From Knoxdaviesia capensis (taxonomy: Eukaryota > Ascomycota > Sordariomycetes > Microascales > Gondwanamycetaceae), in contig LNGK01000005.1 in the NCBI GenBank assembly GCA_001510575.1, forward strand, positions 3,162,574 through 3,226,573: a stretch of 64,000 bases of DNA, written 5' to 3'. Within the stretch, counting starts at the first letter, position 1, and each line of letters starts with the position of its first letter. Below are positions 13,490 to 27,040 of this stretch, one piece after another. Below the pieces are notes generated by a model. That model was not told the DNA's origin, did no database searches, and saw only the letters and a list, made by a program, of their open reading frames with translations. A program made the position numbers and the translations under genes.

Positions 13490-15852
13490 CACAGTCCCCC
13501 TCCATCGCAGGTGAATATTCCACACGTACACTTAGGTCCTGCTTCTTGCCGGTCTTTTTATATCCAGAATGCCTGTATCACAGCCCACCAGCGCTGAAAA
13601 AGTCAAGGGTTCCAAGCCCCAAGAGTTGGAGGACCGGCCAGGGCTTGTGCCTCGGGGTTCTGGAGCTGTATCCGGCGTTCCAGAACTCCCCAAGCCCCCG
13701 AAAGATAGGGCAAGATATAAGTGTACTTACTGTACATGTGTGTAGGTGTCCGAGTATCCCTCACCATTTATAGATCTCGCTTGGCTATTCTGTGGTTGAT
13801 TGGTGTTGTTGTTGCCTTCTCCACCTACATACACCAAGTCTCAATCTCCGACAGGCAAGGCTAGATCATCCTCGCAGACCGACAGCCAGACCCTTATTCC
13901 CAGGGCATATCTGGTTTTCTTTTCTCCTTACCAGGACTAGTAATGATAATTTGCACACCTTGCCTTGTCGGATGGGAATATATAGCGAGATCTACGATTC
14001 TGTTGGCGCTACACACGTCCCTCGCTGTTTCTGCCCGCCCGTGGACTGAGTGTCAAGCGAGCCATGGGCTATTTGATAGGGGCAGTATGGCATAGGTTCA
14101 TGGGACGTGGCAGGTGGTGGGAAAGGGACGGAGTGCACGCTTCTCCCTGCCGATGTTTGTGAAGAGTAACGTGATATAGGTATACCGGCTCGTCCAGCGG
14201 ACACCGACTGCAAACGTGGATCCCGACATACATAGGCCTGAGCTTCGATGAAATTTTTCACCAGCGGGCGCTGCCTTCTTCGTTCCATTTTTTATTTCGA
14301 TTTGATTTCACCTGTCAATCGCAAAAGTAAGTGTCCATCCAAGTCCTGGCGAGATGAGTACGGAGCACACCTCTCCACCTCTTTCTTCTCCATCTTGTCC
14401 TTCGTGTCCTTCCTCGCCCTTGCCGTCGCACAGGTATCAGTCTAGTCCGCCTTGGGGGAGTTGTCCCCCCCGGTTCCCGGCTTGCCCGTTGCGCCCGTTG
14501 ATTCCTGGGCTGGCGACCGAGAGACGAGATAGAGAGATATGTATTCGATATTGCGTGTGTGGGACCGATTGTGTCTTTTCTACGAGTGTGCGTGCTTCGC
14601 TTCAGGAAAAACCTAAGCGAGGAGGAGGAGAGGAAACGTCAGAAACCGGTGTAGATAAGCCTCATAGAAAATCGGATCCTCCTATCCGATCAGCCTGTCG
14701 ATGAAAGAGGAATTGGCCTCTCTTCGTCTAGTAGCGGCCGCAGGGACTACATAATGTGCACACATCACCAAGACGCACAACCCAAAGAGGGTAAGAAAAG
14801 AAAGAAATAGTCCAGCCTCGACCGGGGATTCCCGTTTGATACCGATTGCTCACGGACGCCTCTGCGGTCAACCCGCCAGAAGGAAGACCGACGAAAATGA
14901 ACCCCCCAACAAACGGGTTCTTCCCAGACATGGTTTGATGGTCTAAAGAGTGAGCGAGAAAAAAGGGGGGTGCTGCGGTGGTGAAAGGAAGGTAATCCTT
15001 GACGGACTAGTTCGTTCTGTTCTTTCGATATCCAAGGTTGAAAAGAAGGAGCAGGAACAGAAGCGGAGCTGTACCCAGGAAGTATCACAGATCTCAAATC
15101 TCAAGATCCCTCCCACGCAGATCTGATCTGATCGAAGACATCCCACGCCGGATTGCTGCAAATGGTCCATACACAGATCGGTGTCCTTGACTGTGGCAAT
15201 ATGGGAGCAATAGAATCGCCGTCTTCCAGATAAGGATGTGCTGTGTCTTCATCCAACTCACGACATTTTCGGCATCGCCATTAAGAACGGCTGGCAATGC
15301 ATGCACCCGCCCCCCGATGGCGCACTCGTAGCCAGATCAGATCCAGCAAGTCCCGACAGGAGATACCCAATCTGGCCAAGACCCCAACAAGCATCTCCAG
15401 CTACCCCGATGCTCCCTCACTATCTGCTTTTTGACAAGGGCACTCTTGATCCCGTTGGAAAAAGAGAATCCCCCTTTTCCAAGCTCGCCGAAGCCGGGCA
15501 ACGGTGGCCAGTGCATGTTGGAAAAAAGAAGCCTTCCAGAACATCTCTTATCAGCTGGGGAAAGTGGGGCGGGGGGGGGGGAAGGTGCTGCAGGTCGCTC
15601 TTTACAATTTGATTTGTCGTCGCAGTATGTATGTCCATACACACACCAACATCGGGGGGCAGGAGCAACCCGCCTCAACATTCAGCCCGAGAACACTGGA
15701 GAAGAAGAGCAGCAGCCAGCATTGGCAAGTGTGTAACTTGCCCGTCGATGTCAAACCCTCCGAAAACGGTCTGGGCCGGCTAGGATGAACAGAGATTTGT
15801 TCATCGAGTGGGGGAGGGAGCAAGGAAGCATAAAGAAACAGGCCTCGGGGGG

Positions 15853-15892
15853 NNNNNNNNNNNNNNNNNNNNNNNNNNNNNNNNNNNNNNNN
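15853..15892. other. Assembly gap of 40 N inside a poly-G tract
   Basis: Forty undetermined bases are bordered by G-rich sequence on the left and eight Gs on the right. A second long G run lies about 270 bases upstream (near 15569-15581). The gap most likely reflects a homopolymer the assembler could not resolve, so its true length is unknown. Confidence 0.9.
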
Positions 15893-17789
15893 GGGGGGGG
15901 AGAAGCTGGTCAAGGCTCCGATGCCGGGGGAGAGCCAAGTCCCCCTTACACAGGCCGGATCTCACTTTGCTGTCTCGCATGTTCCTTTTCCAAGAAGTTC
16001 CAGTATCGTGGGGGGCGGGCGTCGTGACTTCTTCGCCTGCAAGCGGTCGTTCCTGCCGTTGGTTCACTATCGGAGCATCCATGCTTCTAGAAGCTTTGCG
16101 TTTGAATCCACCCAGGTCGCAAGATACGGTCTAGAAGAACCGAAGGACACTAAAATGGCAGGCACGGACGACGTCCAGCGATAGCCAGTAGCTTCTTCTC
16201 CAAATCCACATGCACGAGTGCAGGACAGTACAGTATCGTTTACAAGCAGCCGCCAGTAAAGCGAGCTAGGCGGTGAAAGATTGTGCCATGGCAAAACTCT
16301 TCTCGGGAGAGGTCTGCACCACGATGGCTTGCTTGTGTTATTATCAAGGGCGATGGCGAAGAGAACGTTGCTCGTTCCTCAACTCGTACACGCGCAAGCG
16401 GCCACAATCAGCGATAGCTTAATTCCCCTCCAGAGCCAAGCAAGCCGGCCTTCAAGCAGAACCTTGCTCGATATCAGCCACCGCGCTTATCCTGATAGGG
16501 AGAAGTGAAGAGGGCCCGGTATAAGGCTTCACCCTATCCACCAGCACTTGTGCCATACAAGCACATTGGGGTCTTCTTGGCTGCTCCTCTTCACGATGGA
16601 TCCTAATCCCCATCGCCGGTGTCCAAATACGCATGCCCTGTCTGTGCCCATCAATGTTATCCACTGCGCGCTTCCTCGCCTCGGCTGTCAGTCAGAGGTC
16701 AAAGGGACAGAATCGTATTCTCGACCAGGAACACGGATGCGACCCTTGGAGGGGAAAAATATAGAATGTCCTGTAGTTTATTTCTGTGGACCTAGCCACA
16801 TAGAATAGGCCAAGTTAATCAATCAGTGAGCCTTTATACTAACCGTGGTTCACCAGCACCGTTTTCCAGATAACCAGCGCACTAGACAGCAGTCTTACAG
16901 AGGGTATGGTATCACACATACTCTACATACCAGTGGAAGGATTTGTCTGTCGATCCAAGCCCGGAAGGCCCTCAGTCAGCCATCTCAGCGTCCGCCGGTG
17001 AGCAGAAAGAGCTTCACGCACTTTGCCACTGAAGCGGTTGCCCGGATCGGCTCACTCAACTCAACGAGTCCCCCACTCCCCCCCCCCATCCCCGGCGTAC
17101 GTCATTTCAGATCCCCGGGACAGCTTCCTCTGGTTTCCCTGGGCACAGAAACTGCCGTTGAGGTGCTAATCCGAACAAACCCTGTCCCCCCAAGATGAAA
17201 CGGAGAAGCAGCGTACCGGATAAGCCTGGGCATTTTGAGTTTATTTGGGCTGGTTAATCCAGGCCCTAGAACTGCAGGAATAACTGGAGAACTGCTTGCA
17301 TGTTACAGCGGAAAAACAACGCCCAACTTCTCTCTTATCACTGAGCCCACCTCATAACAAACTGATTGGGTGTAACCCCCCCGGCTATCCACCGTCGCGG
17401 AATCGAGCCTAAAGCTCCTCATTTTACCCAGCCCTTCCAGTTTTCCTGATACTGACGACCCTTTCAGCAAGCGTATCGCGCATCTCCTGGAAATGGGCCG
17501 AATTTTTGGCAAGTATGTCTGGACTGTAGGCCCACCGAGTCCCCGTTCCGACAGCTCGCATTCTGGCATCTCCTGCCCTAGGCCCGCGAAATGCTTTTCC
17601 GGATCTGGGCGTGGTCAAGATCAGTTGTTTCCCTGGCTGTCAAGCTTCCGGAAAAGCACGCCTGCAACGGCAACGTCAGCCCAGCTTCCGGCGGTTCAGC
17701 CCCACCGGCACAGAAGCACCAGCCAAAGTTCCTAATACCGCGTGCGGGGCTTTCGGGGTCCTTCCGACGGATGTACTATATACCAGGTT

Positions 17790-17847
17790 CTTTTCTTTCC
17801 CCTTCTTTTTTTTTTCTTTTTTTTTTTCTTTTTTTTTTTCCTTTTCG
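17790..17847 (+). repeat. T-rich pyrimidine tract
   Basis: A stretch of almost only T with interspersed C on the plus strand. It causes poly-Phe and Lys-rich false frames. No gene borders it that would make it a leader. Confidence 0.8.
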
Positions 17848-18629
17848 GCGATAGCTCACCTCCCTGCACTGATAAGTGGTGGGCAGCCAGCTTTTGGGAG
17901 ATGTCCGCGGAAGAGTGCCAACATCATCACATTTCGTGCTGGCAGTGGACATACGTCGGTGCGGGTGGATTTCCGCGGAAGTGGAGGAAACGGGAAGCGC
18001 AGACAAAGTTCGGGCTCAATCAACCTCATCATTGCGTAGTTCCAACCAAACCCAGGAAATTCGCACAAGCACTCCCCGGTGTCCGGTTGATGGTGTCCTT
18101 CTCCGACTAACAGTGATTTTCCCTCATCCTGAGCTTCCGAGGACATATTCCTGCACGAGTGGAGAGGGAAAAGAGCCAAGTGGCTGATGAAGTGCCCCAA
18201 GCATCTTGGCCCTGCATCGTGCATCTTAAGGCGGGATTGCTGTCCAAATACTCGAAAGTGTGCTCAACATGTCATAACCTGTTGCATGTCCTGATTGGAC
18301 CTTGCTTGGATCTCAGTTCACACCCCTCTCTCTCTCTCCAAGTGGGCAAATGCGCCCTTAGACATGCAGGTCTGGATTGGTGCTATAGAGGATGTGCTTT
18401 TAGTTCCCTCATAGTCAGAGCTGGAGTGGAGATATCTGGTGGGAGAAAATTCGAAGGTGCCTCGCATAACCACGCCATTGAATATATAGCGAAATAATTG
18501 AACACTTTATTGCCATCATGGGTTGTAGTGTTCATTGCATGGAGGTATGCAGTCGGGTATTGCTCATTTTACTGAAGCAAGAAAGAATCCTGTTTCGGAT
18601 TTAGGGTTAACAACCCCCATCTCACCAAC

Positions 18630-18650
18630 CACACACACACACACACACAC
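18630..18650 (+). repeat. (CA)10 microsatellite
   Basis: A clean CA dinucleotide run in the gene-poor interval. No function is visible. Confidence 0.9.
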
Positions 18651-20144
18651 TGAATCCTATCTTCTTGAGCTCACGGGCTCACCCCACCGCCGATATCAGG
18701 CGCCTTGACGATAAATACTGTTCCATGTAGACAACTCGCATTGACTGGTAGATGGAGAAGAGATCGTGTGAAGGGTGTGGTTGGACTAGAGAATTATGCA
18801 GTATTAACCCTTTCGATAGGCCGGCGGACTTGGTTGTGAAAACTCACCAAGCGACAGGCTTGTCAACCACTTCCGCAGAGGTCGGACACCCACTGTAACC
18901 CTGACATGGTACCCTTGGAGATTCCAACGCAGCGTTTACGTACTCGATATGGAGAGGTGTTAGACTCAGTCTGGCGGGAGGATTTGCCACCCATGGTTCC
19001 CGATTCTCCGCCTTTTTGTTCTCGCGAGCTTCGCCGACCATTCTATCCGGCTGTCCCCTCCTCTCCTCCATCCCCCCTCCACCCCCAGCTTGTCCTTTCG
19101 CCTGTCTCCGTGTTCGTGTACAAGTACGTGCCTCCTTTTCATCACCACCGTGTGACCCCCCCTTTCTTCTAGGGTTCACTGTTTCGGCATGTCGAACTTG
19201 CTCGCTCTGCTTCTATAATCCGCTCCGCCATTGGTGCTGGTTTTTTCCCGGGTGCCTGATATATCCTCCTACGGCCTGAATGAGAAGCCCGACAAAAGAC
19301 AAAAAGTATGTGCATGCATAACGCATTTAAATGGTTGAACAGACCTCTGTTCGTTGGCCACACAGCCCAGTTGCAGTCTATGTTGAAGGAGGGGGAGGGG
19401 GGGGCATGGTTGATGCGGGCAACCCGAGTTGTGATATTCCCGTTGCCCAGGACAGAAAGCCTAGCGAGATTGGCAGAATCAACTCCTGCATAAAGATGCT
19501 CCCGCTTCTGGTTGAGACGGAACAGCTAGCCAGAGTGTTCATGCAGGGTGAGTCGGCGTGCTCGATCCTTCGAGGTTGTTTACAAGGGGATGGTTGCGGT
19601 TGTTATCTTCCCGACAGAGAGACAGAGGAGACAGAATTGCAGTCAGAGAAGGTCAAGAAAGCGCCCCCCCCCGGTAATCACCCGGATCCTCTCGACAAGA
19701 AGCAGATGAACCCCATGTGGGGATTTACAGTGCCGTGTAAGTGGAGAGTTGGGCTGACTGCAGCACCACGAACTGTCCTCCCGGTGATCCCCCCAACCCA
19801 AGCAAGCGTCTTGCGAAATCCCAGCCAGGCTTGTTAGTCCAGCCAGCCAGAGATGCAGATCATATCGCCTGTGATAGCGTGACCGGATTTTATTATTCGT
19901 CGAGTTTGTGGGTGGTCCGTCCGGCATCTGTTATCTTTTGTTCCCAGCTTCGCCCATCTCGATGGTGTGCTTTTGCACAGCCGGGGCCGGGCAGTAGTCG
20001 GGGGGCGGGAGAGACAACACTCACAAGAGCCACAGTTGCTGTTGTTTCATGTTTCAAGTGAACCAGAGATATATTTATGCCGTGTAGTGTAATTTTTATT
20101 GCTAACCCGACGATGGCATGGCAGACTCTGCCTCTGTGGGAGGT

Positions 20145-20443
20145 TCGTGCCACGCCCCCCTTTTTTGGTTTCTCGCGAAGCTCGCAACACCAAAGATGGT
20201 GCTGGCCACCAAAATGGTTTAACCACCAAAGGAGATATAACAAAATTTGAAAGGGGGAAAGAAAAGAGAGAGAAAAAAGGGGGGGCAGAGAGGTTATTGA
20301 GCTGGTGGAGCTGTTTAGTGTGGGAGAAGGATACACTCTGTAGAGGAGGAAGTTTAGAAACTGCCCCATTTTGGTGACTAGCACCCACCACCTTTGGTAG
20401 TGCGGGCTTCGCGAGAAACCAAAAGAGTGGGGACGTGGCTCGA
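20145..20443. mobile_element. MITE-like inverted-repeat element
   Basis: Two arms of about 72-77 bases, 20145-20216 and about 20367-20443, are imperfect reverse complements around a spacer of about 150 bases. The best-conserved core is TGGTTTCTCGCGAAGC on the left and its complement on the right. The outer ends TCGTGCCACG and CGTGGCTCGA pair with one mismatch, and the inner ends pair through CACCAAAATGG. The spacer is purine-rich and has no coding capacity. This fits a miniature inverted-repeat transposable element or the footprint of a larger DNA transposon. I could not find a clear target duplication at the edges or a second copy in the window. A long foldback element or an inverted duplication is the alternative. 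Confidence 0.62.
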
Positions 20444-22750
20444 GTGATCGGTGTATCAGAGAGTGCGCCTCGAGGTCTACCGACAACCTGGTACGCAGGG
20501 CAATGGAATGCAGAAGGCCAGAAGCAGACCGACTGTCTTCCCCCTACGAACGAGAGCGAAAGACGGTGCACCACTGGAGCCCCCTGTACAGCCTTGGATT
20601 GTTTAGTGGCTTCATGCTATCGCTTTGGGTCTAGCCGTGCGGCTGTTGTCCACCTCGGTCAGTAGTCTCGGCCATACCCAGAGCTGTGATGTGTGATGCC
20701 AAAGGTATTCTCGGACCTCGCAATCTCAACGCACAATCCACAAGGCAGCCTAGGCAAGAGCAACAACCACTGGCTGGGGCTGCACGCGCCATCTCAATAT
20801 GGCCTTATTACATCCAGCCGGTGAACGTCCGATTGTGAGCCCGACACGGTCTTGTGGCTTTCGGCACGCTCGCTAGACACGGAGGTATCCTCCGTTATCC
20901 ACCCACGCCCCCCCTTCTGTATCCTCTTTGTGTCTCTCTTCGCGTTCTTCATATCCAGCATTATCTCGGCAGCATCAACAACCGGCACATCCTCCCGACA
21001 AAGTCGGCCCAGAAAGGTGCATGTTATTGGTGGTACCGTAAGTTCTGGCATTATTGCAGCACATAAGCGTGTGTGCCGTCTGTTGGTGATAACCCCGAAG
21101 GAGAATTCGTCAGCCAAACATACAAAGACCATTCATCGGCGTTTGTGATAATCACAGAGGACAGCGCAATTTGTTGTCGAAACGCTAGCCCTACCAAAAT
21201 TGCGCCCAAAATTAGAGTGCGCGATTAGACGGGTAAGTCCTCGTGCTAGATCGGACGCTAAAACACGTTCCAGACACTAGAATTGTTCTTTAGACAGTTA
21301 GGGTTAGGGTCTTTGATGCACTACCCCACCATTGGTCTGTTGCTATATTTAGCAACGCCACCCCTAAGAATTGATTGAGAGGTGGCTGGCAGGAGGAAAA
21401 AACAACGGATGGAACCAAGAACCACATGAAAGTGTCCTCTGGCATATAACGTTGTGTGCAGTCACACACTGGGATGCGACACTATCACAGTGCCTTTTTA
21501 AGCATTGATTGCATGTGCCAAAAAAGAACAGATGAAAGATGAAAAGAGATTTGGTCCAACAGGCACACGAGAGTTCGTGATCGAGACTGTGATAGACCAG
21601 CAAACACAAGAAAAGCCCGCCCACGAGCCAATGGGACAGCGCAGAAACTGGGGCGACGACAAGTCTATATTTGTCCCATGCAGGTAAAAAAATAAAAAAG
21701 GCCACGGCCGGGACGCAGAAGCGCCGAAGAAACGACACAAATGACAGCCTCATTGGCGATCGGATATAAGAAAGCGGGCAGTCACTCTATGCCAACCGCA
21801 CAAGCGTCACACACACACGCACTTGAGAGTTATCCGCGATGTCGGTATCTAGCGCGCCTTCGGGAAGAAGGGGGGGGGGAGACCACGAGTTCAGATGGTG
21901 CAGGTGAATATAGAGAACATCAACAGAACTCCCCCGACCAACCGACCGACAGGCTTTTCCGTCCCAGTAGCTATTAATGTAATATAAGTGTGAGGAACCT
22001 TGGGTCAGCCGCGTGCGGGAAGAGGATGAGAGGGGGGCGTGTCAAACGGCAGAGGATCGGCAGAGGCAGATAGGCAGACAGGAGAGAAAAGCAGGGCAGA
22101 TGCGGGAGGAGATAGCAGGTCTTCATGCCCAGATTTTGTATGGAGGAGTATATCATTCACTGCTCGTTGGACCGTAGTATATGGCCATGAAAGAGCACAC
22201 CAAAAAAGACGGCGGAAACATGTGGAGTGAGGGGCGTGCGAGCTGGCCGTTCATGGCACCCAGTGGACGTCTGTTCCAACACCCAAGTGACGGGTGAAGA
22301 ACACCAGCTCTATAATCAGGTTCGCTAAGTGTCTTGGTGGCCGGGGAAGACAGAACACCTCGCCGACCTCGCTCTCTCTCTTCTTCCATTTCCCTCCAGT
22401 CCTTCCATTGTCGGTCTCGGCAGGCCCGTGCTCGGCAGAGGATTCCCCGACTCCGGTTCGCCGCGGAGTGGTGTATGCGAACCTTGCGGAGAGAGGTCTG
22501 GAAAAAACTGGCGGGGACCTATCGAAGCCATTCCGTCGTAGCAAAGCAACGACACCGACGATCGCCACGGCATCTTCCATCCAATCAGGGGCCCGGTGCA
22601 TGCGGGGCCGAGCGAAACGAACATCCACCCACACCACCACACGCCGCCACATCGGGCTTTTTTCTTCCTTTGCTTTCCTTTTTTTTCTTTTTTAACGCTT
22701 TGCCGCTTTACCGCGATTAGCCTCCGCCGGGGTTCTTCGCTCCTCCCCCA

Positions 22751-22796
22751 AGCAAGAAAAAAAAAAAGAAAAAGAAAAAGAAAAAAGAAAAAAAAG
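22751..22796 (+). repeat. A-rich (A/G) tract
   Basis: Runs of A broken by single Gs at roughly regular spacing. It produces Lys/Arg or poly-Phe false frames. Confidence 0.85.
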
Positions 22797-25700
22797 GGCG
22801 GCCAGTTCGAAAAAGCATAATGCCCTGCAGGACAAATCCTACGGGCAAAAATAGACCTGCACTAGGCCGAAAGAGGGGATTTCTAGGGTTGCATCGAAAT
22901 GGAAAAGAGAAGGGCGGACTTGACCTGATGGCACACTTAGTATTTCGATGAATTATTGATCTCTTTCCACCGGTGCGTGTCCAGAGACCTGTTTCACGCT
23001 GGCCATATCCAGCTCCCGTGTAGTCGGCACGAGCATTCCGGGGTTCCATCACATCACGGGCTTTGCAGGAATCGGTGTTGTTGGCGGGCCACCAGGCCCA
23101 ATTTCTCCAGATCTCTAGTGGTAGGCACACACACGCACAAAAACGCCGTTTGTCGAGGAAATCCCTATTCTCGCCCAGAGCTCTCACCCGCCGCAGAAGC
23201 TCCATAGGGCGCAAACGCATTGCGCCTTGATACGGGGGTGGTCCTGCAGGCGGGCCAAAGTCTCCCAGCAGCTCGGGATGGCAAGGGCCAGACAAGCCAA
23301 GCGGAAAAGGGCAGAGAGACCGCAAAGAAATAAAGAGAAAAAAGAGAAGATGAAGAAAAACGCCTCTCTGAGAATAGAACGGAACCGCCAGTATCCAAGC
23401 CCACCGCAGGGAAGGAGAAGAACAAACACCATGAGGGACCGGGCCAAGTGGTCGCTTAGGCATATTTGCACAGCTTTTTTTTTGAAGAAACCCAAAGCAA
23501 AAACACCATATCTGTCTGGTCTTTAGTGGGGTTTTCAGCTCGGGTTCAACGAAGTGCCGAACGTTGGTTTGCGTGGCCCCGGGCACGATGGCGGAGCATC
23601 GACGGAGAGTCAGGATATATATATATGCGTGTATATATGCGTGTGTGATATATATAACTCGGCCAGCGATGCGGCCCCAGAGCTGCGCTCGTCATCTCGA
23701 GCGTTGTCTCAACACACACACTTTCTGCATGTCAGGCAGACGGCCCTGACTCAACCAACACACCCTCAGGCGTGAAACAAAAGAGCAGGAAGACAGCTGC
23801 AGAAAGTGGCGTTGTCTGACATTTTCCAGTAGGTGAGACTCTCGAGCATGAAGTCTCACGAGAAGGGGAAGCATGCACACACAGGTCGCGGTGTGTTGGT
23901 TGTAATGTATTTATTATCTCGCCATGCAATGGACTTCGAGGAGCTGCATCAGAATCCCTTCCCTCGCGAAGTTCTATATTTGGGGGCGGGGAAGCCAGAT
24001 GTTCTGGATCGGGGACGAGGGGAGTTTTGCTTCTCGTGCTTGCTTGCATCTCAGTCTTGCGCCAGGCGCTCTTCGCAGATCTTTGTCTCACTGGTTTTCG
24101 GGATATCCCTTCGCGGCCGGAAACGCGGAAGCCGGAATCCTCACAGCGAAGAATAAACCAGGATCCTTGCCCAAAGGAACGTGGATAGGTGTGCGTACTC
24201 AGGGTTAGGGCTGCTACGGCACAGCCCGGCACTCCCGGCGGTGTCGGGGACGGATCCCTGGACTCGTGTACTGCAAATCAACTGGGGGATGATGTTCACA
24301 CACGTACGCACTGTCAACCAGGAGATCATGTCTTCTTATCAGCTACAGATGGCGTCTAAGCGGATTATGCACACTAGTGTTGGTGCGAGCAAATCCATTC
24401 AAGTTGGGGTTAGAGCGATTTGCAGCCGGCACTCAGTCGCTAGATGTCTAAGTCACAACAGTCAGTATCCAGCCCATAGATGGGGACGCTGGGAATTCTT
24501 AATTCCAGATAGTCGGGTTGAAAGTGGTCTCAAAAAAGAACAGCCCTCCCAGGCAGGCCCAGCCAGCTACCGAAAAAAAAAAATAAAAAATAAAAAAAAA
24601 ACCAGCCTGGAACAACCAACATGCATCGCGCTAGGGTAACACGATGGAACGTCCGAGTGTGTGTTAACCAGAGGCATAAGAGAAAATACCAACGGAATAA
24701 GAAAGAGAACTTTCGCCGCTTTGACAAACAAGGGTCTAGAAAAAAATAATAGAAGCTGCACATGGGGGACGGACAAAGTTCCGTCGTTGAGTTGAGTCCA
24801 AGTTACCCTCCAAGAAGCGTCCTTTTCCCCCTCCTGGCTTGGGTTGAACCGCACGGTTAAATGCTATCACAACCTAAAGTTGCTCTGTTACTAGCTGGGG
24901 TACCGGATTCCCCATGTCCTGCCTGGGGAGATACCAGCACTGCCCGGGCTGCAGAAACAGGGACCTTGATGTGCTCTCCCCTCACCGGGGATCTGAGCTA
25001 AGAGGAAACCACCCCTACCTAACAGACCATCGGGGACTACAAAAAGTAATACGCTGGAATGTTTCCCCCGACCGGCAGGCACTCTTCGCCGTTCTGGACG
25101 CCGTTATTGGTCTCTCATAACACAGTGTTTTCGGGGAGCATGCCTGGATGTTGACCGAGTCGCCGTGTGAGGACTTTGACAAGGGGAAAGTGGATGGACT
25201 ATCACGTCCAGCCCTGAACAAGCCTATAAATAACCAAGAGAACTGACGATAGCACCCAGCAGTAATCTGCGAGGGCGTCAGAAATCAAACCCTTAGCCCT
25301 AACACTCCATCAAGTGCGGATTTTGGCCAGTTCTGTGGCCTTCGTTCCCCCCAACACATTTACAGATCAGGTAGATGAGTCGCAGTGAGGGATTGACTTC
25401 TCGGCCGGCAGATCTACGGGCGAGGAGAGATTCCTATCAGCCTGCCCTTAGGAATCAGGATGCAGATAGGTAAAGGCCAGCATACACTACGTTCATACAT
25501 AGAGGCGGTGGCGATCTAAACTGGATATGTGCGGAACTTCAAGACGCAACCACGGGGGCGGACCATGTGGGTAAGTGAAGAAGCAACGGAATTGCTTACT
25601 GAGATCCCGCAAGACTAGTTCTGCACTGAAACGCGGGGTGTTTTTGTCTTCTTTTGCTGGGTGGTTAGATAAAGTGGTATGCGGAAAAAACCAGGGGGCG

Positions 25701-26947
25701 CGGCAATGCGTAATAAACAACCAAACGACAGTGCGTTGAATACGGGACATACAAGCAGCGGAATACGGCCTTCAACTGCAGCGAACAGCCCACGTGTTCT
25801 TTAGGCAGTCGAAGTCTCGGGGAACCTTTGCTTCCTATCCTTTCCGGGCTCGCTCACAGAACGAGTCAGGAAGGCAGGAAATGATAGGAATAGAATAACA
25901 CCACTTCATAGAGAGATGCTGGCAGGCAGCCGTTTAGCGTATCTGCAAGGCCCCAACTCACTTACACAGGAAGATCCGGCCCGCGGTTAATCTTGCCTGT
26001 GAGATCTGGAAGGCTGTTCCGTCCTGGCCTGTACACAAGCGATACCGTGGGACGGAAAGTCAACTGCCCTTACTTCCTCCACGACTCTCCGAATGCAGGG
26101 TTCTTTGGGGACATGTTCTAGCGGTGTTTCTCGGCTCCCAGGAACTTGTGTGTGCGTGTTCAATATCCCGAATATATCAACAGACTGACGAGATCGGGCC
26201 AGCCATGTTCGGGCTGCTTGATCCGGAACGTAGCAACAGATATAATGCCATTGGGGGTCATTTTGGTAGTGCGCACAGCAGGGTCTTTCAGAACTGACTG
26301 CCGAGATCACCTCCGGCGTTGCACATGTCGATAGCGGCGTGAAGATAAAAGAAGGCAGCACCATCGTAGTGGTGGAATCACTGAAGTTCGTTCAGTGGTC
26401 TGCCACACAGACTCTCAAAGTCGCACTCCACTGTACACAGAGACGCCGTGGCACAACCCCGGAAATCTCACTGGCTTGTGTTCCCTTAGATGGCTGTTGT
26501 CCATCCACAGCTCACACTTTTTGATTGCGTGGTAGTTGTGTTTTTGGGGGGTGGCGCGGGGGGTGCTGACACACGGATTGCCGGAATGAATACCGCTCGC
26601 AGCCTGAAGTTTCCTGACGCCGAGCCCCTCTGAATCAGACAGTGTGGCATAAAGCCAATCCAGCCAGTCACCAAGATAAACATGAGACTCCAAACACCCC
26701 GCCTCCATAAGCAGTGAGAGCGGTGCAGGTGCATGTTGGGCAATGCACCCGCCCGGCCTTGCACCACACACACTCTCACACACGTGCTCAGCTGAGGATG
26801 GCCGGAAATCATTCGTATCGGCCATGCCTGCCCTGGCCTCGCATTCCGCCGCGGGCTTTGAAAGGTTGAAACATATGCACAATGGAAAGGCGGAAAGCGC
26901 GTCAACTGGCTTGTTTCTCTGCGCGGAAAGGACCGCTGGCCGTGGGC

Positions 26948-27002
26948 TTTTTTTTTCTTTTTTTCTTTTTTTTCTTTTTTTCTTTTTTTCTTTTTTTCTT
27001 TT
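26948..27002 (+). repeat. (T7-8 C) pyrimidine microsatellite
   Basis: A run of T7-T8 blocks separated by single Cs, period about 8. It ends about 40 bases before the 10-bp minisatellite, so two different simple repeats lie side by side. Confidence 0.85.
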
Positions 27003-27040
27003 AAATATACATGTGAATCACGTCTCGTATCCAGATACAG

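Larger units (their letters stand above)
7186..20144. other. Gene-poor interval, left part
   Basis: About 13 kb without a frame I can support as a gene. Open frames are short, mostly under 200 codons, lie on both strands and match nothing I recognise. The stretch begins with a poly-T run shortly after the F-box stop codon and holds CT and CA microsatellites, poly-pyrimidine tracts and a 40-N gap, which are listed separately. Small multi-exon genes could be hidden here and would need transcript data to find. Confidence 0.5.

Noticed and set aside
21160..21210. Inverted repeat around GCGCAATTT and AAATTGCGC
   Set aside because: Only about 9 bases pair and no element borders or coding sequence go with it. 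Chance is sufficient.
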